A stretch of DNA of 64,000 bases from Stenogyne calaminthoides (GCA_037126765.1 JBBCBC010000016.1:17286728-17350727); one strand, 5' to 3'; positions 32,880-44,583 are shown, numbered from the stretch's first letter. Numbers and translations are program-made. The notes: a model not told the origin generated them from the letters alone.

Positions 32880-33546
32880 GTGACTCAACATATTTTGCTA
32901 ACTGGCTCCAGAAAAGGAACGATTTATGTAGCAGATTGGGACAGTTGTCCAAGAAATGCATGCTTGATTGTTAAGAGTTCAAAAAACTCCAGTTGGCTCT
33001 GGCACAAGAGAATGAGCCAACTGAATTTCAAAACTCTTAACAAGATAGCAAGGATGTCCTTGGTTGAAGGTCTCAAGAATGAAGTATTCTCTAAGGATCA
33101 GACATGTGTCGCATGTCAGAAGGGAAAACAAGCAAAAGCTTCATTCAAAGGGATACCTTCTCCTCCATCCAGCATAATACTGCAACTGCTCCATATGGAT
33201 CTATTTGGACCAATTACGCCTCTTAGTTTCAGTGGACGCAAATACACTCTGGTGGTCGTGGATGATTATTCCAAGTTCACCTGGGTTGTAGTCTTGTATA
33301 AGAAGAGTGAAACTACAACAAAGTTACATGAACTTCTCAAGAAGATTCCAGAATGAGAAGGGTCTCAACATAGTGAAAATCAGATCAGATAAAGGTACAA
33401 AATTCTTGAACAAATTTATATCTGATTTTTGCTCTGAGTTTGGTATACAACATGAGACGTTAGCTGCAAGAACACCACAACAAAATGGTGTAGCAGAAAG
33501 AAGAAACAGAACAATTAAAGAAGCTGCACGCACCATGTTAGCTTAG
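32880..33546 (+). pseudogene. GAG-pre-integrase and integrase core, family A (+)
   Basis: The frame at 32880-33356 holds the zinc finger (HKRMSQ, with the second His replaced by Gln, then CVAC), the first catalytic Asp (LLHMDLFGP) and VVVDDYSKFTWV. A one-base shift near 33340 moves to the frame 33307-33546 with IRSDKGTKFL (second Asp) and TPQQNGVAERRNRT (Glu). It then ends in a stop at 33544-33546. All three catalytic acids are present but in two frames, and a zinc-finger ligand is lost. Confidence 0.85.
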
Positions 33547-34372
33547 CATGCAACACAAAGCCGCTTCAGGCGTATTATCAATACCGATGTCACATGCGTA
33601 ATGTATGTTCTCGACTAAGATTCACTTTAAAACACCTTATGAACTGTGGAAGAGCAGAAAACCTCGTGTTTCCTACTTTGATGCGTTCTGGTGCAAGTGT
33701 TTCATACACAACAATGGGAAGAGTCAGTTGAGAACCTTTGACGCCAAGTCAGATGAGGGTATATTCTTAGGATATTCCTCAACCAGCAAAGCATTTAGGG
33801 TTTTCAAATAAACGAACCTTAGTTGTGGAAGAAACACCTCATGTGGTCTTTTGATGAGTCAACATCCGATCAAGAGAAATCATTGCAGTAACAAGATGTA
33901 CCAGATAAAACCAGATTCACCGAAAATGGATCGCTTAAGGCTCAAAGGAAAGGACCCAAAATACGCCATCAGATATGTTCAGAATTTGACCTTAACGATT
34001 CACCAGTCACCAATTCCCAAGGTACGATAAACTTAAGTTCGGTACAAACCGAGATAAGAATAAGTGAACCATCCGTTCGGGGAACACCTAATGTTCCGGC
34101 GGATAGACTTCAGCACATGATGAGTCCAACATCAGCTGAGATATGTCCATGCCAAGTGGATCCTACCCAAGTATCTCTCCCAGTCTCTAGTGATGAATCT
34201 TTATCAGAAGAGGTTGATGTTCTCCAAACTGATGATAATTAGGACAGAAGGACCTGGATAACCAATCATCCAACTGCTCTGCTCATCGGAGACCCATCTG
34301 ATAGAGTCAAAACTAGACATCAGATTGGTGAAAGTGCAATGTATTGTTGTTAATTGTCTTTGAAGGAACCAC
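33547..34372 (+). pseudogene. Integrase C-terminal region and linker, family A (+)
   Basis: KCFIHNNGKSQLRTF and DEGIFLGYSSTSKAF lie at 33605-33811, then the VVEETPHVVF-type block near 33830-33860. The sequence to 34372 is an acidic linker in changing frames. CG-rich words (CCGTTCGGGG, CCGGCGGATAG near 34070-34110) appear where the + strand family B relative has no CG. Confidence 0.7.
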
Positions 34373-34803
34373 TCACAATTGAAGAAGCTCTTCAAGATGC
34401 AAGCTGGATTCTAGCCATGCAAGAAGAACTAGCGCAGTTTGAGAGAAATCAAGTTTGGGAACTTGTAGATAGACCAACTCATCAGATGTGATTGGTACTA
34501 AGTGGGTCTTCAAGAACAAGAAGGATGAGCACAATGTGATAACCAGAAATAAGACAAGACTTGTTGCTAAAGGATATTCACAATCGGCGGATTGATTATG
34601 ATGAAACCTTTTTTGCACCGGTCGCCGCCGAAGACATTCGATTTGCTTCGCTTATGCAAAATATAGATTTATCGTATCGATGGATGTAAAGAGTGCATTC
34701 TTAAACGGGGTACTAGCTGAGGAAGTTTATGTTGAACAACCTCCTGACTTTGAAATGAGCAACCAAGTGTACCGTTTAAGAAAATCTCTTTATGGACTAA
34801 AAC
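34373..34803 (+). pseudogene. Reverse transcriptase N-terminal part, family A (+), interrupted
   Basis: Encodes TIEEALQDASWILAMQEELA, a GTKWVF-type segment with a local frame change, then MDVKSAFLNGVLAEEVYVEQ and VYRLRKSLYGLK. The frame stops exactly where element D is inserted, and the missing continuation QAPRAWYDTL resumes at 39498. Confidence 0.88.
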
Positions 34804-36041
34804 TGTTGGGAGATGAATTTAATAAAAGATTATATGATTTTGATTAGATCCCAAAACCCCGAAAGTATGACATGTTCAGATAATCTTGATAGATGAATCA
34901 GATTCGGGCCAGAGTGTTCAGATATTATCTCGCACCGTGTATAGCCAACGAGAGATAGAACAAAGTTAGTTTTTTCAAGACTCAAGAAGAAAATCGAGAT
35001 ATCAAGACTCAAGAGGATACCGAGAACCCCAAGACTCGAGAAAACCGGGGCTCAGAGAAAACCAAGGTTCGAGAACTCAAGACTCGAGAAATATCAAGGC
35101 ACAAGAATTATCAAGACTCAAGAACATACCGAATCCTCGAGATATCCCGAATATTCCGAGGCAATCAAGCCGAGGAATATAGCCGCCGGGAATCCAAATG
35201 ACGTGACCAACGAGAGGAAGACAACCAAACCGAGAAAAGTCATAGAATCTTATAAAGAATAATATGGATTTGAATGTGACTCTTCCAACGGTAAATATTC
35301 AAATCCACACTATAAATACAAGTTCTTCCTTCATTATCGCTGTGGAAGTGCGAAAAAGATAGCAACAATGCTACGCAATTCCAAAGAGTGTTATAGCCAA
35401 AGATTCCCACCCTAGAACACAAGCCTATAGATATAATGAATATATTCAAAGAGTGTTCTAGAACCCAATCTAAGCAACCCACGATGTATCATAGCTTAGA
35501 GAGATTTTCCCAACCTTAGCATTGAGGCTAAACCATTGTAAGGGAAAATCTCACCATAGTTGGAGACAACACCAAAACCCAAACCCAAAGGTGAAGTGAG
35601 GTAGTTGTTAGGCAAACCCGAGCAGAGGGGTGATAAGTCCCGATGGAGTGTGAACTCGTTAAACATCTCAGAGGCGATCCCGTGGAGGGTGATAAGTCCC
35701 GAGGCTAACCCGAGAGAGGGTTATAAGTCCAGCCGAGTGTGAGCTCTCAGAAATATCTATTAGCAATCCCGTGGAGGGTGATAAGTCCCGCTTGAAGGAC
35801 TTTCCTTAGAGAGGAGAGTGGATGTAGGACCGGTTGTCCGAACCACTATATATTGCTCTGTTGTTTACTGCTTTATGTTTATACTTGTCATACGCATTCA
35901 TTTATAAGCAAAGCACACACATGAGCTCAAAAGTTTAAAAAAAAAAATTGGAGCACTCTGCCCTCACCCCGCTTTTTATATGCAATCAAATCAAACGTCT
36001 TGCTTCCAGACGCGATAATAGGTTTTCCCACCGGACCAACA
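34804..36041 (+). repeat. Element D 5' LTR
   Basis: 1238 bp, TGTTGGGAGATGAA to GGACCAACA. The first 350 bases resemble family B LTRs; from about 35160 it resembles the family C solo LTR (reverse complement of 19430-20240). TATAAATA lies at 35311-35318, and GTGATAAGTCCCG recurs several times at 35630-35790. Confidence 0.92.
35311..35318 (+). promoter_or_regulatory. TATA box of element D 5' LTR
   Basis: TATAAATA in CCACACTATAAATACAAG, repeated in the 3' LTR near 38757-38764 and, on the minus strand, in the family C solo LTR near 20095. It should direct the genomic transcript. Confidence 0.65.
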
Positions 36042-36043
36042 AG

Positions 36044-36055
36044 TGGTATCGTAGA
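36044..36055 (+). promoter_or_regulatory. Primer binding site of element D, damaged
   Basis: Reads TGGTATCGTAGA two bases after the LTR, where the intact sites have TGGTATCAGAGC. The first seven bases still match initiator Met tRNA. Confidence 0.75.
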
Positions 36056-36154
36056 AGGTGCTCAAAAGATTACATTTTCAATGTTTTCACCGAAAGCGAG
36101 ATCTTTCTTTTAAAACCTATCTCCGATCCGATATCAACAAGCGGCACCAAGGAA

Positions 36155-37290
36155 AAAAAAGTTTTACACAACAATGGAATAATAGAACTTTTCATTGATA
36201 AAGACCAAGGTCGTTACATTACAAGTTACAAATGCAAGGAAACCCGGAGGTCAATACATAACTCTAAACCCTAAACCCTGTTATATCCCTAAACCCTCAT
36301 CCTAACCCAAGTGGAGCAGGAAAGAGAGAGATTTTAAATATGATGCTCTCAATTTCCCCACTTAACAAGGGTGAGAGAGGCTTTAAAAGAAGAAAATCCC
36401 AAAAGGCGCAGGTCAAGATCAAGAAAATGGAGCGAGAGCGCCTTTGATAGGATTTTTTAAAGCCGAGAGCCCCAAGGAAGAGTCGCTTGGGCTCTCCAAA
36501 TTGTTAAATGGTGAGGTGATATACGAAGATCAATCATTATCGATTAAGATCGTATATCAAACTCACGCTCATTTTCGACTAAGTCTGTTGATGGTAGTCA
36601 CGTCATAACGATAGACACAAGGTGAGGTGCATACGGTTAGGAGAAGTTGTCTTCTCGATTCTGCAACAAAGCAGTAACCCCGCCATGGTGAAAGAGAAGC
36701 TTTGCAACGATCGTATGTGAAATCGCGATTTATGACGAAAGCAAAGAATAAGGGATGAACAGAGTTGATTTGAGTAGATGAAATCATGGAAAAGGGGTAA
36801 AAGTGTTTGCGGAAGTCTCACGAAACAAGGGGTTCACCAGATACATGATTCTACGAAGAAGATATGTATGGTGAATGAGTTATGTTGTGTAAAACATTGG
36901 TCCAATTTATAGAGGCCAAGCAAGTGGCGCAGATGCAAATTTGAGTTCTCAAAGCCTATTTAAAAAAAAAAAATTTGCATCACAAGGACAAATATGTAGA
37001 AATCACGCGAATCGATAATTGGATAAAGTTACGGCGGATTGACATATCGAGTGTATTAGACGATATCTCACGCATGTCAAATCGCACCAACTTAGGGAAG
37101 AGAGTCTACTACTCTAGACTAAGTTCGGGCAAAGAACATTTTCCAAGAATTGTCTTAATCTGAGAAGAATCGACAGGGTCAACAAAAATCGACATATACA
37201 AAATTCGATCAAATGAAGAAAAATCACCGAGCTTGAAAACTTCACCGAATCGATATATCGGTCTATATCGCTTGAAAAGGAACTTCAACT
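36155..37290 (-). other. Antisense gene-like module in element D
   Basis: Counterpart of 14900-16036, in the same orientation relative to its host element. On the minus strand it has CTATAAATTGGACC (36901-36914), an ATG near 36845 about 60 bases downstream, a second ATG in a CACCATGGCGG context near 36685, AAACCCTAAACCCT words near 36260-36290 and a polyadenylation-like end near 36190-36215 (TTGTAATGTAAC, AATGAAAA). Frames on the minus strand are short (72 codons at 36569-36787). I recognise no protein family. Confidence 0.5.
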
Positions 37291-38250
37291 TGAGGGGGAA
37301 CTCACGGAATCAAAAGTAAATGATTGAGATCGACGAGGTCGCAGCAGAAAGACCCATCAAAATCGATTAGGTAGATGAGTTCCTGAGTGAACTCGATGAG
37401 TCAGGCGAATCGAAATGAAGAAAAGCTAAAGCCAAAGAAATCGTAAGAAAAGGTTGCAAATCAAGATAAGCGAAAAGAGACCGATCAAGATCGACGTGAT
37501 TGAGATCGATATGATAAACCCGATATGCTAACTCGATATGATGACCCGATGCTATTCTCGATATGTTGATCTAAAGAAGATTGATCTAATCACGAATCGA
37601 TCGGATCAAGAAGGAAATCAGATAGCATGAGTGAAAAGGAATACTGAAGGATCAGTAAATAAAGTGGACTGAGACTCAGTATAGGTCAAGTGACCTGAGG
37701 GTCAAGAAGAAAAAAGAGACCGAGGGGTCGATGTGTCGAAATCGAAGAAATCAACTCAACAAAGATGAGTATCAAGATAATACGACGTACAAAGTCCGTA
37801 GAGAAGAAGAGGAATGAGGAGTCGAAAGGTAAGATGTAAGATCAAGACCAAGACCAAGACTTGTAATTCTTTATGTTTGTGTCTTTATTTTCTTCAATAA
37901 AGTTCATTGTAATTTGTAACTGATAACATACAATCAATGAAACTTTTATCTTTATGCTCAAAGATAATACCTCATTATCTTTTTTTTTTGTCTTTTATTT
38001 AGATATGCCTGATTGAATGTCTCTGATCTGATTATATGCTCATATATAAGGGAAACTATATGATGCTATAAGAAATCAAAGTATTTAGTAATGATCTATT
38101 TAGAAAAGATTCATTACTAAAGAAATTTGTTGAATGTTTTTAAATTGATTGGAGATTTACCTTTCTTGTAATAGGAAAAAACTCAAACCCGAGTATAGGT
38201 TATATGTTTGTAAACAAGATAGGTTTTGCATCATCAAAAAAGGGGGAAAT
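37291..38250 (+). other. Element D non-coding 3' interior and polypurine tract
   Basis: 37291-37790 resembles the first third of the family C LTR (words such as TGAGGGGGAACTCACG and repeated GATCGA/GAGATCGA). From about 37830 it resembles 1080-1389 of family B, ending in AAAAAAGGGGGAAAT at 38237-38250, the polypurine tract. No ORF. Confidence 0.65.
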
Positions 38251-39492
38251 TGTTGGGAGATGAATTTAATAAAAGATTATATGATTTTGATTAGATCCCA
38301 AAACCCCGAGTATGACATGTTCAGGATAATCTTGATAGATGAATCAGATTCGCTTTTAGAGTGTTCAGGATATTATCTCGCACTGTATATAGCCTGCAGA
38401 TATAGAACAAAGTTAGTGTTTCAAGACTCAAGAAGAAATCGAGATAATCAAGACTCAAGAGATACCGAGAACTCAAGACTCGTGAGAAACCAAGGCTCGA
38501 GAAAACTCAAGGTTCAGAGAACTCTCGAAGACTCGTAGAAATATCAAGGCACAAGAATTATCAAGACTCAAAGAACATACCAATGCTCAAGATATCCCGA
38601 ATATTCCGAGGCAATCAAGCCGAGGAATATAGCCGCTGGAATCCAAATGACGTGGACCAACGAGAGGAAGACAACCACCAGAAAAGTCTGCAGAACTTAC
38701 AAAGAATAGTATGGGATTTGAATGTGACTCTCCAACGGTAAATATTCAAATCCACACTATAAATACAAGTTCTTCCTTCATTATCGATTAAAAGGAAGTG
38801 CGAAAAAGATAGCAACAATGCTACTGCACCCAAAGAGTGTTATAGCCAAAGATTCCCACCCTAGAACACAAGCCTATATATATACGAATATATTCAAAGA
38901 GTGTTCTAGAACTCAATCTAAGCAACCCACGATGTATCATAGCTTAGAGAGATTTTCCCAACCTTAAGATTGAGGCTAAACCATTGTAAGGGAAAATCTC
39001 ACCATAGTTGGAGACAACACCAAAAACCCAAACCCAAAGGTGAAGTGAGGTAGTTGTTAGGCAAACCCGAGTGAGGGTGATAAGTCCCGGCGGAGTGTGA
39101 ACTCGTTAAACATCTCAGAGGCGATCCCGTGGAGGGTGATAAGTTCCGAGGCGAACCCGAGAGAGGGTTATAAGTCCAGTTCGAGTGTGAGCTCGCTAAA
39201 TATCTATTGGCAATCCCGTGGAGGGTGATAAGTCCCGCTTTGAAGGAATTTCCCTAGAGAGGAGAGTGGATGTAGGACCTGGTTGTCCCAACCACTATAT
39301 ATGTCAGTGGTTGTTTATCGCTTTATGTTTATACTTGTCATACGCATTCATTTATAAGCAAAGCACACACATGAGCTCAAAAGTTAAAAAAAAAAAATTG
39401 GAGCACTCTGCCCTCACCCCTGTTTTATATGCACCGAAATCAAACGTCTTGCTTCCGCACGCGCATAATAGGTTTTCCCACCGGGACCAACA
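38251..39492 (+). repeat. Element D 3' LTR
   Basis: 1242 bp; nearly identical to 34804-36041. Most differences are at CAG/CTG/CTCAG words, in both directions. The close similarity suggests a young insertion, but the differences cannot be used for dating until they are shown to be real. Confidence 0.92.
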
Positions 39493-39497
39493 AAAAC

Positions 39498-40599
39498 AGG
39501 CTCCTAGAGCATGGTATGACACACTATCCCAGTTCTTGACAGAAAATGGCTTCACCAAGGGCTTGATTGATAGGACCTTGTTCAGAATTAAAGACGGTTA
39601 AGATATTCTGATGGTTCAGATCTATGTGGATGATATAATATTTGGATCTCCTAATCAGAAACTATGCGAGAAATACAGTAAACTGATGCAAGGGAAATTT
39701 GAGATGTCCATGATGTTCAAGTCAAACAATCTCACACAGGGATCTTCATCTGTCAGGCGAAGTACACAAGGAATTTATTGGCTAAGTATGGTGTTCATAA
39801 TTGCAAGGAAGTCAGAATTCCAATGATGACTTCTTTCAAAATGGATCCAGATGAAGGTGGTAAGAAAACTAATCAGAAAGAGTATAGGGCTTTTATTGGA
39901 TCACTACTATACCTGACTGCTAGCAAACCAGATATAACCTTCGTAGGAGGTGTATGTGCCAGATTTCAGTCAAATCTGAAGCAAAGCCACCTGGAAGCAG
40001 CTAATCGGATTCTTAAGTATCTGAAGGGTACTGTAAACCTCGGTTTATGGTATCCAGCAGATGATAATCTAGAGCTTAGTGGGTACTCTGATTCTGATTA
40101 TGGAGGTTATAGGATAGACAAAAAATCAACCTCGGGTACCTGTCAGTTTTTGGGAAGTAAGCTAATGTCTTGGTTCTCTAAGAAGCAGACATCTGTTGCC
40201 ACATCTACTAGTGAAGCAGAATATATGGCCGCAGGAAGCTGTTGCTCCCAACTGCTCTGGCTAAGTCAGCAGCTGAGGGATTATAACATTGTATCTACGA
40301 ATGTGCCTATTTTCTGTGACGGTAATAGTGCAATTGCCATCACTCAGAACCCAGTTCTTCACACAAGATTCAAGCATGTGGACATCAGACATCACTTCAT
40401 AAGAAACCATGCAGAAAAGAAGAACATCAGAATGAAAAAGATCCATACTAATAAGCAAAGAGATGATATCTTAACCAAACCTCTAGCTGAATTTAGATTT
40501 AGAGAATTGTGCAACGAGCTAGGATTGCTGGATCTTGGAGAAGAAGCGCCAGAATACTTCGGTGGTCTGATTTCCAACACCAGCTGGTTAAGGAACTGA
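39498..40599 (+). pseudogene. Reverse transcriptase C-terminal part and RNase H, family A (+)
   Basis: Resumes RT with QAPRAWYDTLSQFL. The active site YVDD is at 39623-39634, but a stop codon lies shortly before it near 39600 (DG stop DILMVQIYVDD). A frame shift near 39780 leads into a 273-aa open frame (39778-40599) that holds the rest of RT and a complete-looking RNase H: SDSDYGG (Asp), STSEAEYMAAGSC (Glu), FCDGNSA (Asp), RHHFIR and DDILTKPLAE (Asp), ending in SWLRN. RNase H degrades the RNA strand of the RNA/DNA hybrid. Confidence 0.9.
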
Positions 40600-41393
40600 C
40601 TAAGTAAAAAAGTTCAGATGAAGGGGGAACATCACCTGATCAAGAGTGATCAGTAGGAAAACTTATCAGAAAAGAGAGTAAACGGTAAAGAGGGAACTTC
40701 AATTGATAAGAAAGAAGATCAGTAGGAAATTGATCTAGTGAAAGGATTGTTGGGAAATAACTAAGGATTAGAGGGTAAATTAAGATCGACACATCAGAAA
40801 TCAGAAAAGGATCATAGGAATCTACACATGTGGTAATTGACTGATTACAATACCAGTCAATCAGATACGTATTCCTGATTCCCTATTATTTTATGTTTTC
40901 ATTTTTGTATCGCTTGTATAGTAATATATAAATGACGTCATACTAACTCTTCATTAAATGCGGACGCGAGGCCCATGTATTAAATGCATTAATTATGCAC
41001 TTTTAAATCAAAAAGTTGTGGTCTATGTTTTCCTTGACTGCACGATTGTAACCTTTTAAAACCTCCTCATTTCCACCGTTGATCAAACGTAGGCGTCGTT
41101 TTGATTTCTGCATTCGAAAATGATTGTGTTTTTCCCCCTCGATTAAAAACCCCAAATTCACAACACTTCATCACTTTCACATCTCAAAAAAAAAAATCCC
41201 AAAATATTTTCTCTGCAACTTTCATACTCTCTCACTACTATTAGAAAGCAATTCACCAAAACTACTTTGTCAAAATAAATTGTTGCTTTCTACTGGTAAT
41301 TAAATTAGGGTTTGAACCTCATTTCATATGCTTAAGAATGTACTGCACAATTTTCGCTTAAATCTCCAAATCTAATATTCTTCTTTCGCAGAA
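40600..41393 (+). other. Spacer between pol and accessory ORF, family A (+)
   Basis: Non-coding. It begins with AGATGAAGGGGGAACATCACC-like purine-rich sequence and passes to an AT-rich stretch with a TATATAAATG word near 40925 and a CTCTCTCACTAC leader-like run near 41227. This could host a separate promoter or splice acceptor for the accessory ORF. The equivalent spacer in the minus-strand copy is 1.1 kb longer because of the antisense module. Confidence 0.5.
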
Positions 41394-44300
41394 ATGGCAC
41401 CAAAGGCAAAGCAAGTTGTAGAAACTGAACATTCGTCATCACAAGTCTTACCGGAACCGGAGGATCCAATCTTTCGGAACTTTGAGGACGAAGTGATTGA
41501 GGAACAGTGCATTGATTTTAGAACAACTACAGACTCCGAGTCCCTGGAAATTTTGGACCTTTTAAGAAGAAATGGTTTAAAGACGTACTGTTCGGCGAGT
41601 GCCAATTCGATCATACTAGATGGCTCTCTCAATTTTCTATACAATTTGAGAGACCATGAGGGAGTATTGTATTCGTAGGTGCAAGGTGAACATCTAGAAA
41701 TCACCGATGAAGATCTGCACAGAATTTTTTGACTTCCTGCACCGGCCAATGGAATTATGCCTGATGCATATAGAATCGAAGAAGATAGTGCCATCATCAA
41801 ACACCTACTCCAACCGGCCGATTCACATCATACTAAAGGTTTCAAGAAACCTATGCTGAAGAGGAAATATCGCCTTCTATTCGACATTGTCCAGAAGGTG
41901 ATTGCTGGTATAACCTACAGTTTTGATGCAGTCACGCAAGAAAGGCTCGGATTATGTCAGCCATAATTGATAAAGCAAAGATCAATTGGCTTGAGTATCT
42001 GAAGAGGAGATTGCTGGAGGAATCAGCAAAGTTTGTGGAAGATGGAGGCCAGATTGTCCTCACTGCAAAAATCACTATGCTGCACAAGGTGTCATTAATT
42101 CTGATAGATATGATAAAGGACCGTGAATGGAGTGAGGATGAAATGATCCCTTACGTTCTTGCTCACAAGAAGATGCTGATCAGCGACAAGCCGATTCCTG
42201 GACTTGCTGATGACGATGAGGAAATTGCTGTTAAACCAACAACGAAAGTACGCATGAAAGGGACAACTGGTCAGAAGAGAAAAACTATTATGAGAAAACC
42301 AGAGAAAGGGATTACTTTGAAAGAGCCAGCCTAACCAGTTGCAAAGAGAACTAGGTCAGCACCAATTGCTCCGAGTGCTGGTAAACGAAAGAGAAAAGAG
42401 CTGAAGCTGGGATGAACAGACTGATTCTGAAGATGATATCCCACTCAGCAGATTGCCCCCGAAGGGAACTGGTCAGGCTTCAAAGGCTACTCCGCCTACT
42501 ACTGCTCAAGCTGCACCTATCTCAGCTGAACCTGCTCAACCTACTGTCTCCTCCAGTACATTAATGGTTGATCCAGAGCCATTTACGGTTGTACAATTCT
42601 CTCCATCAGCTTCTTCTGAACCAGAACCACAAGTTATCTCTTTTACTGAAAAGATCATCAGAAGGAGGCTAGAGAAAATGTTAGAGGACAGATATCCAGA
42701 ATTGTCAATCAAACAGGAAGCCAAAGCAGCTGTTCTTGATGTGCTCACATGGAGAGACATCATATTGAAGATATTCGAAGATTTTGGTACAGTTCTGGAG
42801 CAGAAAGGTGGAGTACGTCCGTTTATGGAGTATGAGCTGCAAATGAGGAAGTTAGGTGGAGTTGAAACTGCTCCAGATCTAATATCTGATGATGTTGTAG
42901 CCGGTCTGATCACAAGACATCTGGGGATGCCAGATACCCCAATGCACCGGGAGCTCACACATAAAATGGTCAGATACAGCCGTACCATGCAGCAAATGAA
43001 GATGGTCGACGAGGAAATCAGCTCTGGTGGACCTATCCAGATTGAAGAAATTCTTGAGCAGATGGCTGATACAGAACAAATGGCAAAAGAAATGAAGATT
43101 GTGGAAGAGCCAGAAGAGTCTAAAGGAGCTGCAGATGAAGCTGGTGCGGGAGATGCGACAAAGTCCCCGTCAGCTGAGGCACAATCAGCCTAGCATTTCA
43201 TCGATCTGGCTGCTGGAGGGAGTCAAGCTGAGGAAATGGAGGTCGAAGGCCCCTCATCATCAGCAGGTCAGGTCATGCAGATTCTCCAAACTTCTCCATC
43301 ATTTGAGGAGAACTTGATGAAGTATATCAAGAACACATTCTGTGCGAACATGACACATATGTTCAGGGATGATGTTAGCTTTTTCATTCCCAAGCAGATT
43401 GAGACCGCCATCAGAACAGAAAGGGAAAATGTATCCAAGACTTGTCTGCGTATGAGTGAAGATCTCAGGGATACTACTGCGGATAAAATGCTGGAAATGA
43501 CTCAGCAGATGGCCAAGATAGAGGAAAGCATAAATCATCAGTTCACCTTGATAATGAATGAGCAAATGGCCAAGATGAGCAAAGCACAAGAGGAATTAAA
43601 TGCTGCAACCAAGAGGATAAGCTCGTCAGCTGACAAGCTGGATGGAATGTTTGACAAGGTCAGCTCCATAGTGGACAAAGCTCAAACGTTTATGCTGGCA
43701 GTTGTTAAACATGCTCAAACTGATCCCAGTATTGAGTCTCCTACTCTCCAGAATTTACAACAGGACCTGAAAACTCAGGTTGACAACCTCTGTATTGAGC
43801 TGAAAGCTCTTTTTTGAGGGAACCAAAAAGGGGGAAGAGAAGAAGGATACTGAGGTTCAGGGCATACTAAATTAGGTAGAAAACTTTGTAGATGGTATTC
43901 AAATCACTCTTGAGAAGAAACGCATGAAGAAAGATGCAAAGAAAGCTGCAGAGTTGGAACAAGCAGAAGTCATTTCTTCTTCTACGGAAACTGGTGATCA
44001 AGCTAGAAAAGGGAAGAAACTAACCGTGAAGAAGAAGAAAGCTATTGAACAGAAGAAGGCTGATCCAGAGAAACAGTTGCGACTAGAAGAAGAAGCACGC
44101 CTTGACAGAGCTTATCAGGCTAAGAAGAAGAAAGGTCTGGTTGCTGGAGCGGGTGAAGGTTCCCACTTTGTAGAGCCTGTTCTGGATGCTGATGTGGATC
44201 TGATTGTACGACCAGATAAGAATATGGTCAAAAAGTGGAAATTTATCAAAGGTGAATGGTACATATTAGCATACATCAACAAACTTATTCCAACTACTGA

Positions 44301-44583
44301 AGACAAGAATGAAATGTTCAGAGACTGGTTGAGTAACAAACACCCGGTATTCTATGACAATGTTATGAGAGAATCAAAGAAGCTGAGCTGCACACCTATT
44401 GCGCCAGAGATTGAAGTCATGGACTACAAGAAGACTCCAGATGGGAAACTGGACAAGATTGCCTTTCATGCAACTCTCTGCAAATGCCTAGCCCAAGACG
44501 ACATTATTGATGAAGGCAAAGTTGCTGAAATAAAGGCCATGCTTTTTGACTTGTGTGTTGTTCCTATGAAAGAGAGATATTAA
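41394..44583 (+). pseudogene. Retrotransposon accessory ORF (about 1060 codons), family A (+)
   Basis: Starts at ATG 41394 (MAPKAKQVVETE), with an unbroken frame to 41678, then successive pieces 41757-41966, 41954-42334, 42453-43193, 43236-43817 and 43924-44583. Breaks are few: stops near 41676, 41729, 42332, 43191 and 43872, a shift near 42410 and a T-run shift near 43813. The N-terminal 200 residues (NFLYNLRDHEGVLYS, VQGEHLEITDEDLHRIF) resemble the plant transposon-associated domain found in retroelement accessory proteins. The middle has RYPELSIKQEAKAAVLDVLTW, then a long coiled coil (43236-43817), a Lys/Glu-rich block and a final Trp/Tyr-containing domain. No signal peptide or membrane span is seen. 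Its position equals that of Sirevirus env-like genes. Confidence 0.75.

Larger units (their letters stand above)
34799..39497 (+). mobile_element. Element D: non-autonomous LTR retrotransposon with target duplication AAAAC
   Basis: The element is 34804-39492 (4.69 kb) flanked by AAAAC at 34799-34803 and 39493-39497. Removing it and one AAAAC restores YGLK-QAPRAWYDTL in RT. LTRs are 34804-36041 and 38251-39492. The 2.2-kb interior has a primer site and polypurine tract but no gag or pol, so it must borrow proteins from an autonomous relative. Sequence resemblance suggests families B and C as donors or helpers. Confidence 0.93.

Noticed and set aside
36260..36300. AAACCCT words resembling plant telomere repeats (also, inverted, near 15915)
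   Set aside because: Only a few units within a larger shared module; far too short and mixed for a telomere or interstitial telomeric array.
41394..44583. Classical retroviral-type envelope gene
   Set aside because: No signal peptide, no clear membrane segment and no fusion-peptide-like sequence; position alone is not enough, so it is called an accessory ORF.
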